From Bacillota bacterium (GTDB lineage Bacteria > Bacillota > Clostridia > Acetivibrionales > DTU013), in the NCBI GenBank assembly GCA_023426125.1, contig JAFABI010000084.1:1-64000 (forward strand): a DNA stretch of 64,000 nucleotides. The letters run 5' to 3'. Made by a program: the position numbers and the translations under genes. This document shows, piece by piece, positions 43,884 to 52,910 of this stretch. Under the pieces are notes generated by a model that ran no database searches, was not told where the DNA came from, and was given only the letters and a program-made list of their open reading frames with translations. How positions within the stretch are numbered: the first letter of the stretch is position 1; each line of letters begins with the position of its first letter.

Positions 43884-44999
43884 GTGATTATGAAAAAGTC
43901 GGTATTCGTGCTGGTATTGTCACTATTGTGGGCCGCTTTCCCGTTTTCTGCCCATGCTGCACCGCTGCTTGCCGTAAATGAAGCTCAAAAGGTTGAAGAC
44001 CCGGCGGCTTTGATAAACCATGCTCCGGTATTAAAATCTGTGGGGCTGCAAAGGGATGCGGACGATAAATTCCATCTGAATATTTTTGTGGGAAAGGCGC
44101 ACGAGGAGGTCCGCCGCCTCGACGTCCTGTCGGATGGCGGAGTGATGATTGAAATCTGGCTGAGAACAGGAAACAAAGGGTGGGTCAAATGCTATAAGGG
44201 TGATTTTGTTGAGGAGGCTGTCATCGTCACAGATGCGGAAACGTATCTTGGGAAAATTGAAAGTGATGTGCCCGTCTCCTATGACATCGCTTTTATCTAT
44301 TCCTTTGACAATGCTTCTTATCCGGCTTCCGGAAAGGCCGGCTTGATTCAGAGCCCCCTCTCCAATATCATCACAAAAAACGCGGCGCTATACTCGAAAA
44401 TAAGCTCCTGGGCTGAACCGGAGCTGGATATGGCTGAGAAATACCGGTTGCTCCCCGCTTCCCTGAGGGGGGAGGACATGACCAAGCCCATCACACGGGA
44501 GGAATTTGCAGAGCTTTCCGTGTGCCTGTATGAAACGGCTGCAGGCATTAAGGCTTCCGCCGTTTCACCAAATCCTTTCAGCGATACGGCAAACCCCGAG
44601 GTGCTTAAGGCAAAACAGCTGGGGATAACCCAGGGGACTTCTTCCACAACCTTTTCGCCGAAGGAAGCGGTCAACAGGGAGCAGGTGGCTGCGATGCTGG
44701 GCAGGACAGCCGCATTGATTGCGCCGGATACCGATTTTTCAACGGAGGGGGCGCCTGCCTTCAGCGACCGTAACCAGATCTCTCCATGGGCGCTGGAGCA
44801 TGTTTTGTTCATGAGCAAAATCGGGGTTATCGAGGGGACGGATGGTAAATTCATGCCCAGGGCTGTCACTGCCGCACAGATGAAGTCGGGCTATGCCACA
44901 GCCACCCGCGAGCAAGCCATTGCCATGAGCGTGCGCTTATTTGACTGGAACAGGAATTTGCCTGCGGAGGATAATCCTTTGCCGGAAGAAAATAACTGA
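43884..44999 (+). CDS. Secreted protein with three S-layer homology (SLH) domains
   Basis: The start is GTG 43884 (well spaced from GGAGG at 43872) or ATG 43890. A signal peptide (VFVLVLSLLWAAFPFSAHA) leads a beta-rich N-terminal region of about 165 residues with no recognised family. Three SLH-like repeats follow (about 195-240, 245-300 and 305-365), for example PFSDTANPEVLKAKQLGITQG and FSDRNQISPWALEHVLFMSKIGVIEG. SLH domains bind pyruvylated cell-wall polymer, so the protein is wall-attached. It is a single gene. Confidence 0.85.
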   Translation: MIMKKSVFVLVLSLLWAAFPFSAHAAPLLAVNEAQKVEDPAALINHAPVLKSVGLQRDADDKFHLNIFVGKAHEEVRRLDVLSDGGVMIEIWLRTGNKGWVKCYKGDFVEEAVIVTDAETYLGKIESDVPVSYDIAFIYSFDNASYPASGKAGLIQSPLSNIITKNAALYSKISSWAEPELDMAEKYRLLPASLRGEDMTKPITREEFAELSVCLYETAAGIKASAVSPNPFSDTANPEVLKAKQLGITQGTSSTTFSPKEAVNREQVAAMLGRTAALIAPDTDFSTEGAPAFSDRNQISPWALEHVLFMSKIGVIEGTDGKFMPRAVTAAQMKSGYATATREQAIAMSVRLFDWNRNLPAEDNPLPEENN

Positions 45000-45013
45000 T
45001 GATGGTTTGGTAT

Positions 45014-45121
45014 TACAGCGTAAACAGCCGAAGAATCCTTGCAGGAATAACGCTTTAGAGCGTTCGTGATTATTTGTGCAGGGCGCATGAATGCCGGTTG
45101 GAAAATGAAGTTTACGCTGTA
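45014..45121. repeat. 108-bp element with 12-bp perfect inverted ends and inner hairpin
   Basis: TACAGCGTAAAC (45014-45025) is the exact reverse complement of GTTTACGCTGTA (45110-45121). Inside is AACGCTTTAGAGCGTT (hairpin with 6-bp arms, about 45048-45063). It lies in the gap between the SLH gene and the exporter and has no gene in it. Confidence 0.55.
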
Positions 45122-45201
45122 GTTTTAGGAGAGCCGTATTTCTCCTTAAGTGCTTTTTAAATTTTTTAGTAGAATTGCTTTTACACAACAAGGGGGACAA
45201 A

Positions 45202-46470
45202 ATGAAAACGCAGGACGTTGCATCTGAAACATCACCTAAAAAACAAAAATTCCTTGGAGACAGGGGGCTTGTACTATTAATCGCCTTTCTAAGCGCCTTT
45301 ATCCCTTTGTCTACCGATCTTTACCTGCCTGCGCTGCCGCGCATGGTGGAAAACCTCCGGGCTTCCGCCGCTCTTGTGAATCTTACGCTGATCGCATTCT
45401 TCGTGTTTTATGCCATAGGGACGCTGTTCTGGGGGCCGATGAGCGATAAATACGGACGTAAACGGGTACTGCTGGCCGGTTTGGTATTGTATACCCTGGC
45501 AAGCATGTTGTGCGCGATTGCAGGCAATGTATATCAACTGATCCTATTCCGTATCTTACAAGCCGTCGGGAGCGGAGCTGCCACTGCAGTGGCTACGGCG
45601 ATGGTAAAAGACGTGTACAGCGGGAAAAAGCGTGAATCCATACTGGCGCTGGTACAATCCATGGCGATGATATCGCCCATCGTTGCCCCCATCATTGGAG
45701 CCTTTATCCTGAGGATTACCTCCTGGCGCGGCGTGTTTATTGCATTGGCTGTTATAGGGCTTTTGGCCATGACAGGCGGCTTGCTGATGGAAGAGACAAT
45801 CGGGCGGCGTTATACGGGAAGTATCCTCCAATCCATCGGCCGCCTGGGCGTTGTGGCAAAAAACAAAGGCTTTACATCGCTGCTTTTGACCTTCTCCATG
45901 ATGTCCATTCCAAGCATGGCTTTCATATCGGCATCTTCCTATATTTATGTCGACGGCTTCGGCCTGGACGAGCAGACCTACAGCCTGTATTTCGCCGCCA
46001 ATGCCTTTTTCCTGGTGCTTGGCCCGTTGCTTTATATCCGGATTTCCAGGAGTATAAAAAGCAGTTCTTTGATTACGATAAGCTATGTTATATCAGGACT
46101 AAGCGGATTGCTGATATGCGTCCTGGGAAATGTGAACCCCTGGCTGTTTGCCGTATCGCTGCTGCCGGCCACAATTGCGGGGAGCGTCATCCGCCCGCCC
46201 AGCTCAAACCTGATGCTGGAGCAGGTGCAGGAGGACATAGGATCGGCTTCGTCCCTTATGAGCTGCGGTTTTACTTTTATGAGCAGCATGGGAATGCTGT
46301 TGATATCTTTTAACTGGACCAACAGGACACTGGTGCTGGGAGTGATGTATGTGGTCCTCTCGGTGATAAGCCTTGCGCTCTGGCGCAGTTTATCCCAAAA
46401 GCCGTTTGTTTTGGCAGTGCCTCAATCAGTGGAGACTATAAATGAATGCATACCGGCAGAAGACTTATAG
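45202..46470 (+). CDS. Bcr/CflA family drug exporter (MFS, 12 TM)
   Basis: ATG 45202 follows AAGGGGG. The 422-residue protein has about 12 helices and the Bcr/CflA pattern of segments: STDLYLPALPRMVE in helix 1, GPMSDKYGRKRVLL (motif A), LFRILQAVGSGAATAVATAMV and APIIGAFILRITSWRGVF. The family exports bicyclomycin, chloramphenicol or other compounds by proton exchange. No linked regulator is seen. Confidence 0.9.
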   Translation: MKTQDVASETSPKKQKFLGDRGLVLLIAFLSAFIPLSTDLYLPALPRMVENLRASAALVNLTLIAFFVFYAIGTLFWGPMSDKYGRKRVLLAGLVLYTLASMLCAIAGNVYQLILFRILQAVGSGAATAVATAMVKDVYSGKKRESILALVQSMAMISPIVAPIIGAFILRITSWRGVFIALAVIGLLAMTGGLLMEETIGRRYTGSILQSIGRLGVVAKNKGFTSLLLTFSMMSIPSMAFISASSYIYVDGFGLDEQTYSLYFAANAFFLVLGPLLYIRISRSIKSSSLITISYVISGLSGLLICVLGNVNPWLFAVSLLPATIAGSVIRPPSSNLMLEQVQEDIGSASSLMSCGFTFMSSMGMLLISFNWTNRTLVLGVMYVVLSVISLALWRSLSQKPFVLAVPQSVETINECIPAEDL

Positions 46471-46507
46471 CAAGCATTTCGCGGATAATGCAGCTTTTGT
46501 TTCCATT

Positions 46508-46547
46508 AAAAAAACAGTAAAGCCTCCATGGCTTTACTGTTTTTTTT
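46508..46547. terminator. Bidirectional terminator
   Basis: ACAGTAAAGCC (46514-46524), 5-base loop, GGCTTTACTGT (46530-46540), flanked by seven A on the left and eight T on the right. It serves the exporter and the convergent hydrogenase gene. Confidence 0.9.
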
Positions 46548-46607
46548 CAAAGGATCAATCACAGGATTGCTGCGGTACCTGCCAATAGGATAAATATTAA
46601 TTCAATG

Positions 46608-49600
46608 CTATTTGTGGATATGATCCAGCATGGCCTCGCCGATCCGTTTCCCGTTCAGGGTCACATAAATGCCCTCGCCGGCGTGGGTCTCCTTCAAACG
46701 GATGGTTCTTACCTCGATGAAGGGATCCATTTTAAGCTGCTTGATGGCGTCGGAGAATTTGGCGTAAAGCTCTTTTGAACCTGCGGCCGTGCACGCTTCA
46801 CAGGTGCAAATGGTATATTCCCGTGTCGCAAAGGCGGAGTCCGCTTTTTTCCTCGAGATTACACCTGCGCCGTCGGCTTTTTTCGAAGTATACGAAGTGT
46901 GCAGCAGCTCGTGGGCAAGATGGGAGTTGGCCTCTCCGTAGAAATCCTTGTAAAGCCACAGAATGTCGGGGTTTTCCTGGGATTTGCGGTATTGTGCGGT
47001 TTTGTCAATATTCACAAGAACCTGCTGGCGTTTTTCCAGGGCATCCACCTTCTCAGGGACCGGATGGCCTGCTCCGCAGATACAGCCGCCAGGGCATGCC
47101 ATTACTTCGATCAAGTCATAGCCTACGTCGACGCCCTGAATGATTTTTTCAAGGATGGGCTCGGCATTGTGCAGGCCGCTGATGACCGCAACACGGACCT
47201 TGGTGCCGTTTGCTTCCACCGTAGACTCCTTGACGCCCTCAAAACCACGGATTTCTTCAAAGTCAAGATGCTCGGTGAGAGCTTTTCCCGTAAGCTTTTC
47301 GACCGCCATACGCAGCGCTGCCTCCGCAACCCCGCCGGAGGCTCCGAAAAGGATGCCGGCGCCGGAAACCTGTTTATACGGCTCATCAAATTCCTGAGGC
47401 TGGATTTTAGCAGTGTCAAGGCGTGCCAGCTTAACCATTTCAAGCATTTCGGTAGATGTAAGGACTGCATCCACGTCCCGGATTCCGTCATGTGTAAATT
47501 CAGGACGGGCGGCTTCGCATTTCTTTGCGAGGCAGGGGACAACAGAGACCACATAAAGGTTTTTCTTGTCAATACCTGCCAGCTTGGCGTAATGATTCTT
47601 CACAGTGGAACCCATCATCATTTGAGGCGACTTGCAGCTGGAAAGATGAGGGATAATTTCCGGGTAGCGCTTTTCGACCAGGTTGATCCAGCCCGGGCAG
47701 CAGGAGGTGAATTGAGGCATCACACCCTTTTTCTCAATCCGGTTCAGGAATTCCGTCGTCTCTTCGATGATGGTCAAATCCGCGGCAAAGGAGAAATCAA
47801 AAACCTTGTCAAAGCCCAGCTGCTTAAGCAGCCCGGCCATGAAAGGCGACGCGGCGTCATAGGGAATGCCGAATTTGGATGAGATGATGCTGCGGACTGC
47901 CGGCGCAACAAAGGCGACAACAGTCTTGCCGGGATCATTGATGGCCCGGAAGACCTTGCCCCTTTCACGGCGGTAATCCAGAGCGCCGCAGGGACATGCG
48001 GTAACACACTGGCCGCAGCTGACGCAGTCCGTCTCCTGCAGGGGAAGACCGCTCTTGGTGCCAACCAGCTGCCGGCCGTGCTTCATATAAAACGTAAGGA
48101 TATCCGGCCCTTCGATTTCAGCACATGCGGCAATACAGCGTCCGCAGGAGATGCATTTGTTATGGTCGCGCATAATGAAGGGATGATCGTCGACGATGGG
48201 GATATACGGACGTTCATGGATAGGATTCTTAAATTCGATCCCATGGGAGCAGGCTTCTTTCCTCAGATCACAGGTGAAACGCTCGGAACAGCCGCATTTG
48301 AGGCAGCGGCGGGCTTCGGCCCGGGCCGTTTGCTCCGACAATCCCAATTCTACTTCATCGAAGTTCTTATTGCGTTCAGCTACCGAAAGCGCGGGCATTT
48401 TAGCCCTTGCCAATTTAGGCATGGCATTGAATTCCCATTTCGGAAGGTCCTCCATGGAGCCGCGGCTGCAGCTGTAGTCCACGGTGGCCTCCTTGACATA
48501 GCCCTTGGTAAGGAAGCTGTCCATGGCCTCCGCCGCGTGGCGGCCGGCCGCTACGGCCTGGATGACGGTGGCGGGTCCCGTGACGCAGTCGCCGCCGGCA
48601 AATATTTTTATTTCGGAAGTCTGCGAGGTTTTTCCGTTGATTTCAATGTCGCCCCACTTGTTGAGCTTCACCGGCAGGTCGTTATACAGGAACTGTGTGT
48701 TCGTGCTCTGTCCGATGGCTCCGATAATGGTGTCCGCTTCAATGACAATATCGCTGCCTTCCACGGGCACAGGGCGGCGGCGTCCGGAACGGTCGGGCTC
48801 GCCAAGGGTCATCCCGATGCAGTGGAGCATTTTCCTTCCGTCCTGGGCAACGATGCTATTGGGCGCCATCAAAAAGAGCATTTCAACGCCTTCATGCAAG
48901 GCTTCTTCTACCTCATAAGGCTCTGCCGGCATCTCTTCCCGGGTACGGCGGTAGATGAGCTTCACGGATTTCGCTCCCTTCCGCAGGGCGACGCGGGCGC
49001 AGTCGATGGCTGTATTGCCGCCGCCGATGACCACAACATTGTCGCCCAGGCGTATGTTTACTCCCCTGGTTACCTGTTCCAGGTACTGTATGCCAAGCCA
49101 TACGCCTTCCAGGTTTTCCCCTTCAATATGCAGAGGAGTTGCACGCCATGAGCCGATGGCAAGATAAACAGCGTCAAAATCCTTGTTGAGATCCTCCAGG
49201 GAAATATGGGTTCCCAGGGCTTTACCCGTCATGATCTTAACGCCCAGCTTTTTCATGCTGTCAATTTCCTTATCCAGGGTGGCTTTAGGCAAGCGGTATT
49301 CCGGTATACCGTAGCGCATCATCCCGCCGGCGTGGGGCAGGCGTTCAAAGACGGTCACGTCATGACCGTTGATGGCGCTGTAATAAGCCGCGGAAAGGCC
49401 GGACGGACCCGAACCCACGATGGCGATCCGTTTTCCGGTTGCAGGATTTTTATCCGGAAGCCAGGGGGTTTCCTGGGACAAATCCCAGTCCGAGGCAAAG
49501 CGTTTGACATAATTGATTGCCACCGGCGAATCCACCAGGTTGCGGCGGCACTGCGCCTCGCAGGGATGGGGACAGACACGGCCGCATACAATGGGGAAAG

Positions 49601-50036
49601 GGTTGTTGTCCTTGATCACCTGAATCGCGGACTGAAAATTTCCGTTGCCTACATGGCGTAGATACGACTGGATGTCGATGTTTGCCGGGCAGGTCATGAC
49701 GCAGGGAGCGACACAGTCTGCGTTATGATCGGAAAGGAGCTGTTCCAGCCTGACCTTCCGATAGTTCTCAAGCTTCGGGCTGCTGGTGTGGATGATCATA
49801 CCTTCCTTTACGGGAGTCTGGCATGCTTTCACATCCCTGTCGCCGTCGGCGCCCAGCTCAACCACACACAGGCCGCAATTTCCGTTTGACCTCTCGAGCC
49901 TTATATCATAGCAGAGATGCGGTATATGAATACCCTCCTGCAGTAATGCCTGAAGAATGGTGAGATTGTCATACACTTCAACTTCCCGGTCATTGACGGT
50001 TACTTTGATGCGTTTCTGATTTGCTAATGTTTTCAT
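46608..50036 (-). CDS. Fused [FeFe] hydrogenase with GltD-like NAD(P)H/FAD and ferredoxin domains
   Basis: 1142 residues; ATG 50036 follows GAGGTC. Order of parts: a [2Fe-2S] domain (about 1-85, GNCGLCVVE), a Cys-rich [4Fe-4S] linker (CVAPCVMTCPANIDIQ), a GltD/NfnB-like flavin and NAD(P) domain (GSGPSGLSAAYY about 209; VIGGGNTAIDC about 345). Two ferredoxin clusters (CISCGRCIAAC, CVSCGQCVTAC) come next, then the H-cluster domain with TSCCPGW (about 777), VPCLAKKCE and MACPGGC (about 979). A C-terminal thioredoxin-like [2Fe-2S]-type tail (CTCEACTAAG) ends it. All H-cluster Cys are present. A single chain would exchange electrons between NAD(P)H, ferredoxin and H2, and may bifurcate. Confidence 0.92.
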   Translation of the reverse strand: MKTLANQKRIKVTVNDREVEVYDNLTILQALLQEGIHIPHLCYDIRLERSNGNCGLCVVELGADGDRDVKACQTPVKEGMIIHTSSPKLENYRKVRLEQLLSDHNADCVAPCVMTCPANIDIQSYLRHVGNGNFQSAIQVIKDNNPFPIVCGRVCPHPCEAQCRRNLVDSPVAINYVKRFASDWDLSQETPWLPDKNPATGKRIAIVGSGPSGLSAAYYSAINGHDVTVFERLPHAGGMMRYGIPEYRLPKATLDKEIDSMKKLGVKIMTGKALGTHISLEDLNKDFDAVYLAIGSWRATPLHIEGENLEGVWLGIQYLEQVTRGVNIRLGDNVVVIGGGNTAIDCARVALRKGAKSVKLIYRRTREEMPAEPYEVEEALHEGVEMLFLMAPNSIVAQDGRKMLHCIGMTLGEPDRSGRRRPVPVEGSDIVIEADTIIGAIGQSTNTQFLYNDLPVKLNKWGDIEINGKTSQTSEIKIFAGGDCVTGPATVIQAVAAGRHAAEAMDSFLTKGYVKEATVDYSCSRGSMEDLPKWEFNAMPKLARAKMPALSVAERNKNFDEVELGLSEQTARAEARRCLKCGCSERFTCDLRKEACSHGIEFKNPIHERPYIPIVDDHPFIMRDHNKCISCGRCIAACAEIEGPDILTFYMKHGRQLVGTKSGLPLQETDCVSCGQCVTACPCGALDYRRERGKVFRAINDPGKTVVAFVAPAVRSIISSKFGIPYDAASPFMAGLLKQLGFDKVFDFSFAADLTIIEETTEFLNRIEKKGVMPQFTSCCPGWINLVEKRYPEIIPHLSSCKSPQMMMGSTVKNHYAKLAGIDKKNLYVVSVVPCLAKKCEAARPEFTHDGIRDVDAVLTSTEMLEMVKLARLDTAKIQPQEFDEPYKQVSGAGILFGASGGVAEAALRMAVEKLTGKALTEHLDFEEIRGFEGVKESTVEANGTKVRVAVISGLHNAEPILEKIIQGVDVGYDLIEVMACPGGCICGAGHPVPEKVDALEKRQQVLVNIDKTAQYRKSQENPDILWLYKDFYGEANSHLAHELLHTSYTSKKADGAGVISRKKADSAFATREYTICTCEACTAAGSKELYAKFSDAIKQLKMDPFIEVRTIRLKETHAGEGIYVTLNGKRIGEAMLDHIHK

Positions 50037-50251
50037 AAATCTGACCTCATTTGTTTGTTTTATTTAATCATAGCCTAAACTATACCTTATCTTATAATAA
50101 CGGAATTCTTTCAATTTGTCATTCAATTTGTTTATTTTTTATCAATCTTTTTAAAAAATGAAACTGCTATTCCGCGAAAGACCTTATGCAGACGCTTTTC
50201 TGCTCCCGTGATTGCCTTTGATTTCCTTGTAAGGTTTATCCATAAAACAGA

Positions 50252-50280
50252 TTGCAAAGCATGGGAACATATGCTAAAAT
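50252..50280 (+). promoter_or_regulatory. Promoter of the chemoreceptor gene
   Basis: TTGCAA (50252-50257), 17-base spacer, TAAAAT (50275-50280). The gap 50037-50352 also contains the leader of the hydrogenase gene on the other strand and no other gene. Confidence 0.5.
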
Positions 50281-50352
50281 CAGATGCATGACAAAGGCGT
50301 TGATGCGGTTTTCCGTGTTGGCGCTTTTATTTTTTTACGGGGGCGGAATGCG

Positions 50353-51876
50353 ATGCGCAACAAAATTAAGGTGCTGATGTTCATAGCTTGTATGGTATTG
50401 GGGGCGGCTGTATTTTTTATTCCCCTGCCTCATATCTGGATAAATACGGGAGCTTATTTATTGATAGCAGCTGTTGCTGCTGCTTTTTACGTATATCAGG
50501 GCTCAATGGCAAATGCAGAAAAGGACAGGGTAATAAGGACGCTGGAAGAAGAACTGACGACGCTCAAGATGGAGCTGCATGTTACATCAAGCCAGATCTC
50601 CGCCGTATCGGAGCAGTTGTATATAAACCTGGATGAAAACAATGCCTTTGCACAGCAGGTATATGCGGAGACCTCGGAAATGGCCGATCTAAACGCACAG
50701 GTAAATGAAAATATCCGGAATACCCTGGCGGATGCAAAAAACATGATCCAGCTTATGGGAGAAACAAGGGACACTTCCATGGAAATGGAAGCCTTAAGCT
50801 CTTCTTCCGAAAAGGTACTGAAAACCAGCATGGAGGAAATCCTGGAAATTGTCGGCATGATTAATGAAATACAGGAGTCTTTTAATGGGACCACGGAGTA
50901 TATGGTAAAATTATCGGCAACCTCGGGAGAGATTGTACGTATTCTTGAGACAGTGAACCATATATCAAAACAGACCCACCTTTTGGCATTGAACGCATCC
51001 ATCGAATCGGCCAGGGCGGGGGAAGCCGGCAAAGGCTTCGCGGTGGTGGCGGATGAAATACGGAAGCTGGCCCTGGAAAGTGAAAATTCCGTCAAGGATA
51101 TCAAGCATCTGGTGGATGCGATACAGGACGAGGTTTCCGGCGTGCACCGGATCGTTGAGGAAAATGGCGTAAAGGTGGACAAGGGTGTGAAAAGCTCCCA
51201 AAATATTGAAGGCTACCTGGGAAAAATCCATTATTCCTTCCACGGAGTGCTGGACATGGTGAAAAAAATCATTGCATTGTCCGAGGAAGAGGCCAGGGAT
51301 GCAAATGACGTAATGGACAAGGTAAAGGATGTGGACGGCTTTGTGGATATTACCGCAAAAAGCGTTGAAAGTGTAAAAGAATCGGTATACAAGCAAAAGC
51401 AAAGCATCCAGGAAATTGCTGAAATGAGCAACCGCCTGAACAATGCGTCAAAAAACCTCACCGAGCTGTTGGAAAATTCCACGTTTGAGAATATCAATAC
51501 GGATAGCCCGGAAAACAAAGGGAAAATCAATCAAGCGTTTAAGGCGATGAAAGAACTGGCCTCGAATCCGGAGGTACGGAAGCTGGACAAATCCGTTCAC
51601 AGGGATTCCATGGCCGGATTGCTGGAGCGGAATGAGTTTATTGAAGCCGCATGGAGCAACGACGCCAAAGGAAGATTTATATGTTCTATCCCGGAAGCCG
51701 GGATCGCCAATGCAAATATCAGGGAGTGGTTCAAAAAGAGCATCGGAGGAGAGGATTTCTCTTCACCGGTATATATATCCGCCATTACGAAAAAACCTTG
51801 TATGACGCTTTCCATACCAATTAAAGCGGATAGCGGTGAAATCGTCGGCGTGATAGGGGTCGATTTGAAATTATGA
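50353..51876 (+). CDS. Methyl-accepting chemotaxis protein with C-terminal PDC/Cache-like domain
   Basis: ATG 50353 follows GGGGGCGG; a longer frame from 50284 lacks a ribosome site. 507 residues. Two close membrane helices (about 5-45) have almost no extracellular loop. A long coiled-coil signalling region holds the conserved hairpin LALNASIESARAGEAGKG then FAVVADEIRKLA. After it, residues 410-507 look like a PDC/Cache sensor (WSNDAKGRFICSIPEAG, REWFKKS, PVYISAITKKPCMTLSIPI, IVGVIGVDLKL). The sensor is therefore probably cytoplasmic and at the C-terminus, the reverse of the usual order. Confidence 0.85.
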   Translation: MRNKIKVLMFIACMVLGAAVFFIPLPHIWINTGAYLLIAAVAAAFYVYQGSMANAEKDRVIRTLEEELTTLKMELHVTSSQISAVSEQLYINLDENNAFAQQVYAETSEMADLNAQVNENIRNTLADAKNMIQLMGETRDTSMEMEALSSSSEKVLKTSMEEILEIVGMINEIQESFNGTTEYMVKLSATSGEIVRILETVNHISKQTHLLALNASIESARAGEAGKGFAVVADEIRKLALESENSVKDIKHLVDAIQDEVSGVHRIVEENGVKVDKGVKSSQNIEGYLGKIHYSFHGVLDMVKKIIALSEEEARDANDVMDKVKDVDGFVDITAKSVESVKESVYKQKQSIQEIAEMSNRLNNASKNLTELLENSTFENINTDSPENKGKINQAFKAMKELASNPEVRKLDKSVHRDSMAGLLERNEFIEAAWSNDAKGRFICSIPEAGIANANIREWFKKSIGGEDFSSPVYISAITKKPCMTLSIPIKADSGEIVGVIGVDLKL

Positions 51877-51903
51877 GTAAATATGAGGTAAATTCGGTAA
51901 TTG

Positions 51904-51967
51904 CAAACCAAACGGGAACGGCTCTGTCTGCTGGACGTCAGCCAGCAAGCAGAGCCGTCCCCGTTTG
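51904..51967. terminator. Long REP-like hairpin between convergent genes
   Basis: AAACGGGAACGGCTCTG (51910-51926) pairs with CAGAGCCGTCCCCGTTT (51950-51966), one mismatch, and the inner CTGCTGG/CCAGCA extends the stem. The arms contain CGGCTCTG/GCCGTCCCC, a variant of the GGGGACGGTTCT repeat. It separates the chemoreceptor from the convergent lipoprotein gene and probably stops both. Confidence 0.65.
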
Positions 51968-51989
51968 CGCCGTTTGCATTATACCTCTA

Positions 51990-52541
51990 CTACTTTTTCA
52001 CTTCCTGCACACCTGTTACCTTGCTCTTGTCATCCATCTTGAAGGTATTTTTGGCTTCATCGGTTGTAAAGTATACATTCCCTTCTACAGTTGCGTCTAC
52101 CAGTTCAAAATTCTTGGCTGAAACATACAGGTCGCCTTTGAAGGTCCCGTGCTGAATGCTGCCATTCAAGCTGTTAATGGTAAGCTTTGGAGCGGTGAGC
52201 TTATACCTGGCTGTGATATTCCGGGCTTCATCCTGTTCATAGAGAGCGATCTTCCGCTGAATGACGTCGTTGCCCGCATCATCCTTTTTACCGTTTTTGA
52301 ACTCGCCGTCCAGCACCAGTTCCTTGTCAAACGTCAGGTCCTTTAATGTACAAATGATCCACACGCCACTGTTGCTGATGGCTTTTTCAAAGGCAGCTTC
52401 GGTATTGACGATGGAGGCGGTTGTCACCGTATCCGGTGAAGTCGTGCCTGCTGTTGTTGTAGGCGGCACATTGGTTTGGTTGCACCCCGCCAATACTGCG
52501 ATGCATAAAACCAGTGCCAAAAGAATTGCTTTCAGTCTCAT
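51990..52541 (-). CDS. Lipoprotein of unknown function
   Basis: 183 residues with a lipoprotein signal ending in the lipobox LAGC (Cys about 20) and then a Thr/Pro-rich linker. The mature part is acidic and beta-rich (GVWIICTLKDLTFDKELVLDGEF, TINSLNGSIQHGTFKGDLYVSAKNFELVDATVEGNVYF); the alternating pattern resembles beta-helix or polymer-forming domains. I recognise no family. ATG 52541 follows AGGAGG-like AGGAGGACTC. Anchored on the outer face of the membrane. Confidence 0.7.
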   Translation of the reverse strand: MRLKAILLALVLCIAVLAGCNQTNVPPTTTAGTTSPDTVTTASIVNTEAAFEKAISNSGVWIICTLKDLTFDKELVLDGEFKNGKKDDAGNDVIQRKIALYEQDEARNITARYKLTAPKLTINSLNGSIQHGTFKGDLYVSAKNFELVDATVEGNVYFTTDEAKNTFKMDDKSKVTGVQEVKK

Positions 52542-52776
52542 TATGAGTCCTCCTTGTTAATTAAAATGCTTCACCATACATTATTCCACAAAAAAATGAA
52601 AATTAACGGAAACTTGATGAATTGTTACTAAAAAAAGAACGGTCTGCTTATGCCACAGGGGTGGAACAGCCGGCAGAAGGGGCTTTCGCTCCCTGGTATA
52701 AAGTTCCTGCAATGATTTTTTAAAATGCGGGAGCGGGAAATCGGAGTACTGCGTCTAATAAGTACAACTGAAAAGA

Positions 52777-52861
52777 ACTTTCCGGAGATGTTCCTGAAAA
52801 TGCAGTCCTCTGAGGATGGGGCTGCTTGCTGTGCAACCGGCATTTTCAGAAAAACGGGAAG
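52777..52861. repeat. ACTTCCCGT family repeat, copy B (85 bp)
   Basis: It shares CTGAAAATGCAGTCC and TTTCAGAAAAACGGGAAG with copy A at 58440-58550, plus GGGGCTG and TGCAACC inside. Its left end (CTTTCCGG) is degraded. It sits just upstream of the sigma factor gene, inside the 370-base gap after the lipoprotein. Confidence 0.6.
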
Positions 52862-52910
52862 CAAGATTTTCAGTGCTTCGAAGTGAAAGCTGCAAGAGAG
52901 GAGACAAAGA

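Noticed and set aside
46899..47882. Plus-strand open frames opposite the hydrogenase gene (also 48078-49151)
   Set aside because: Shadows of the 1142-residue coding sequence, whose catalytic motifs are unmistakable.
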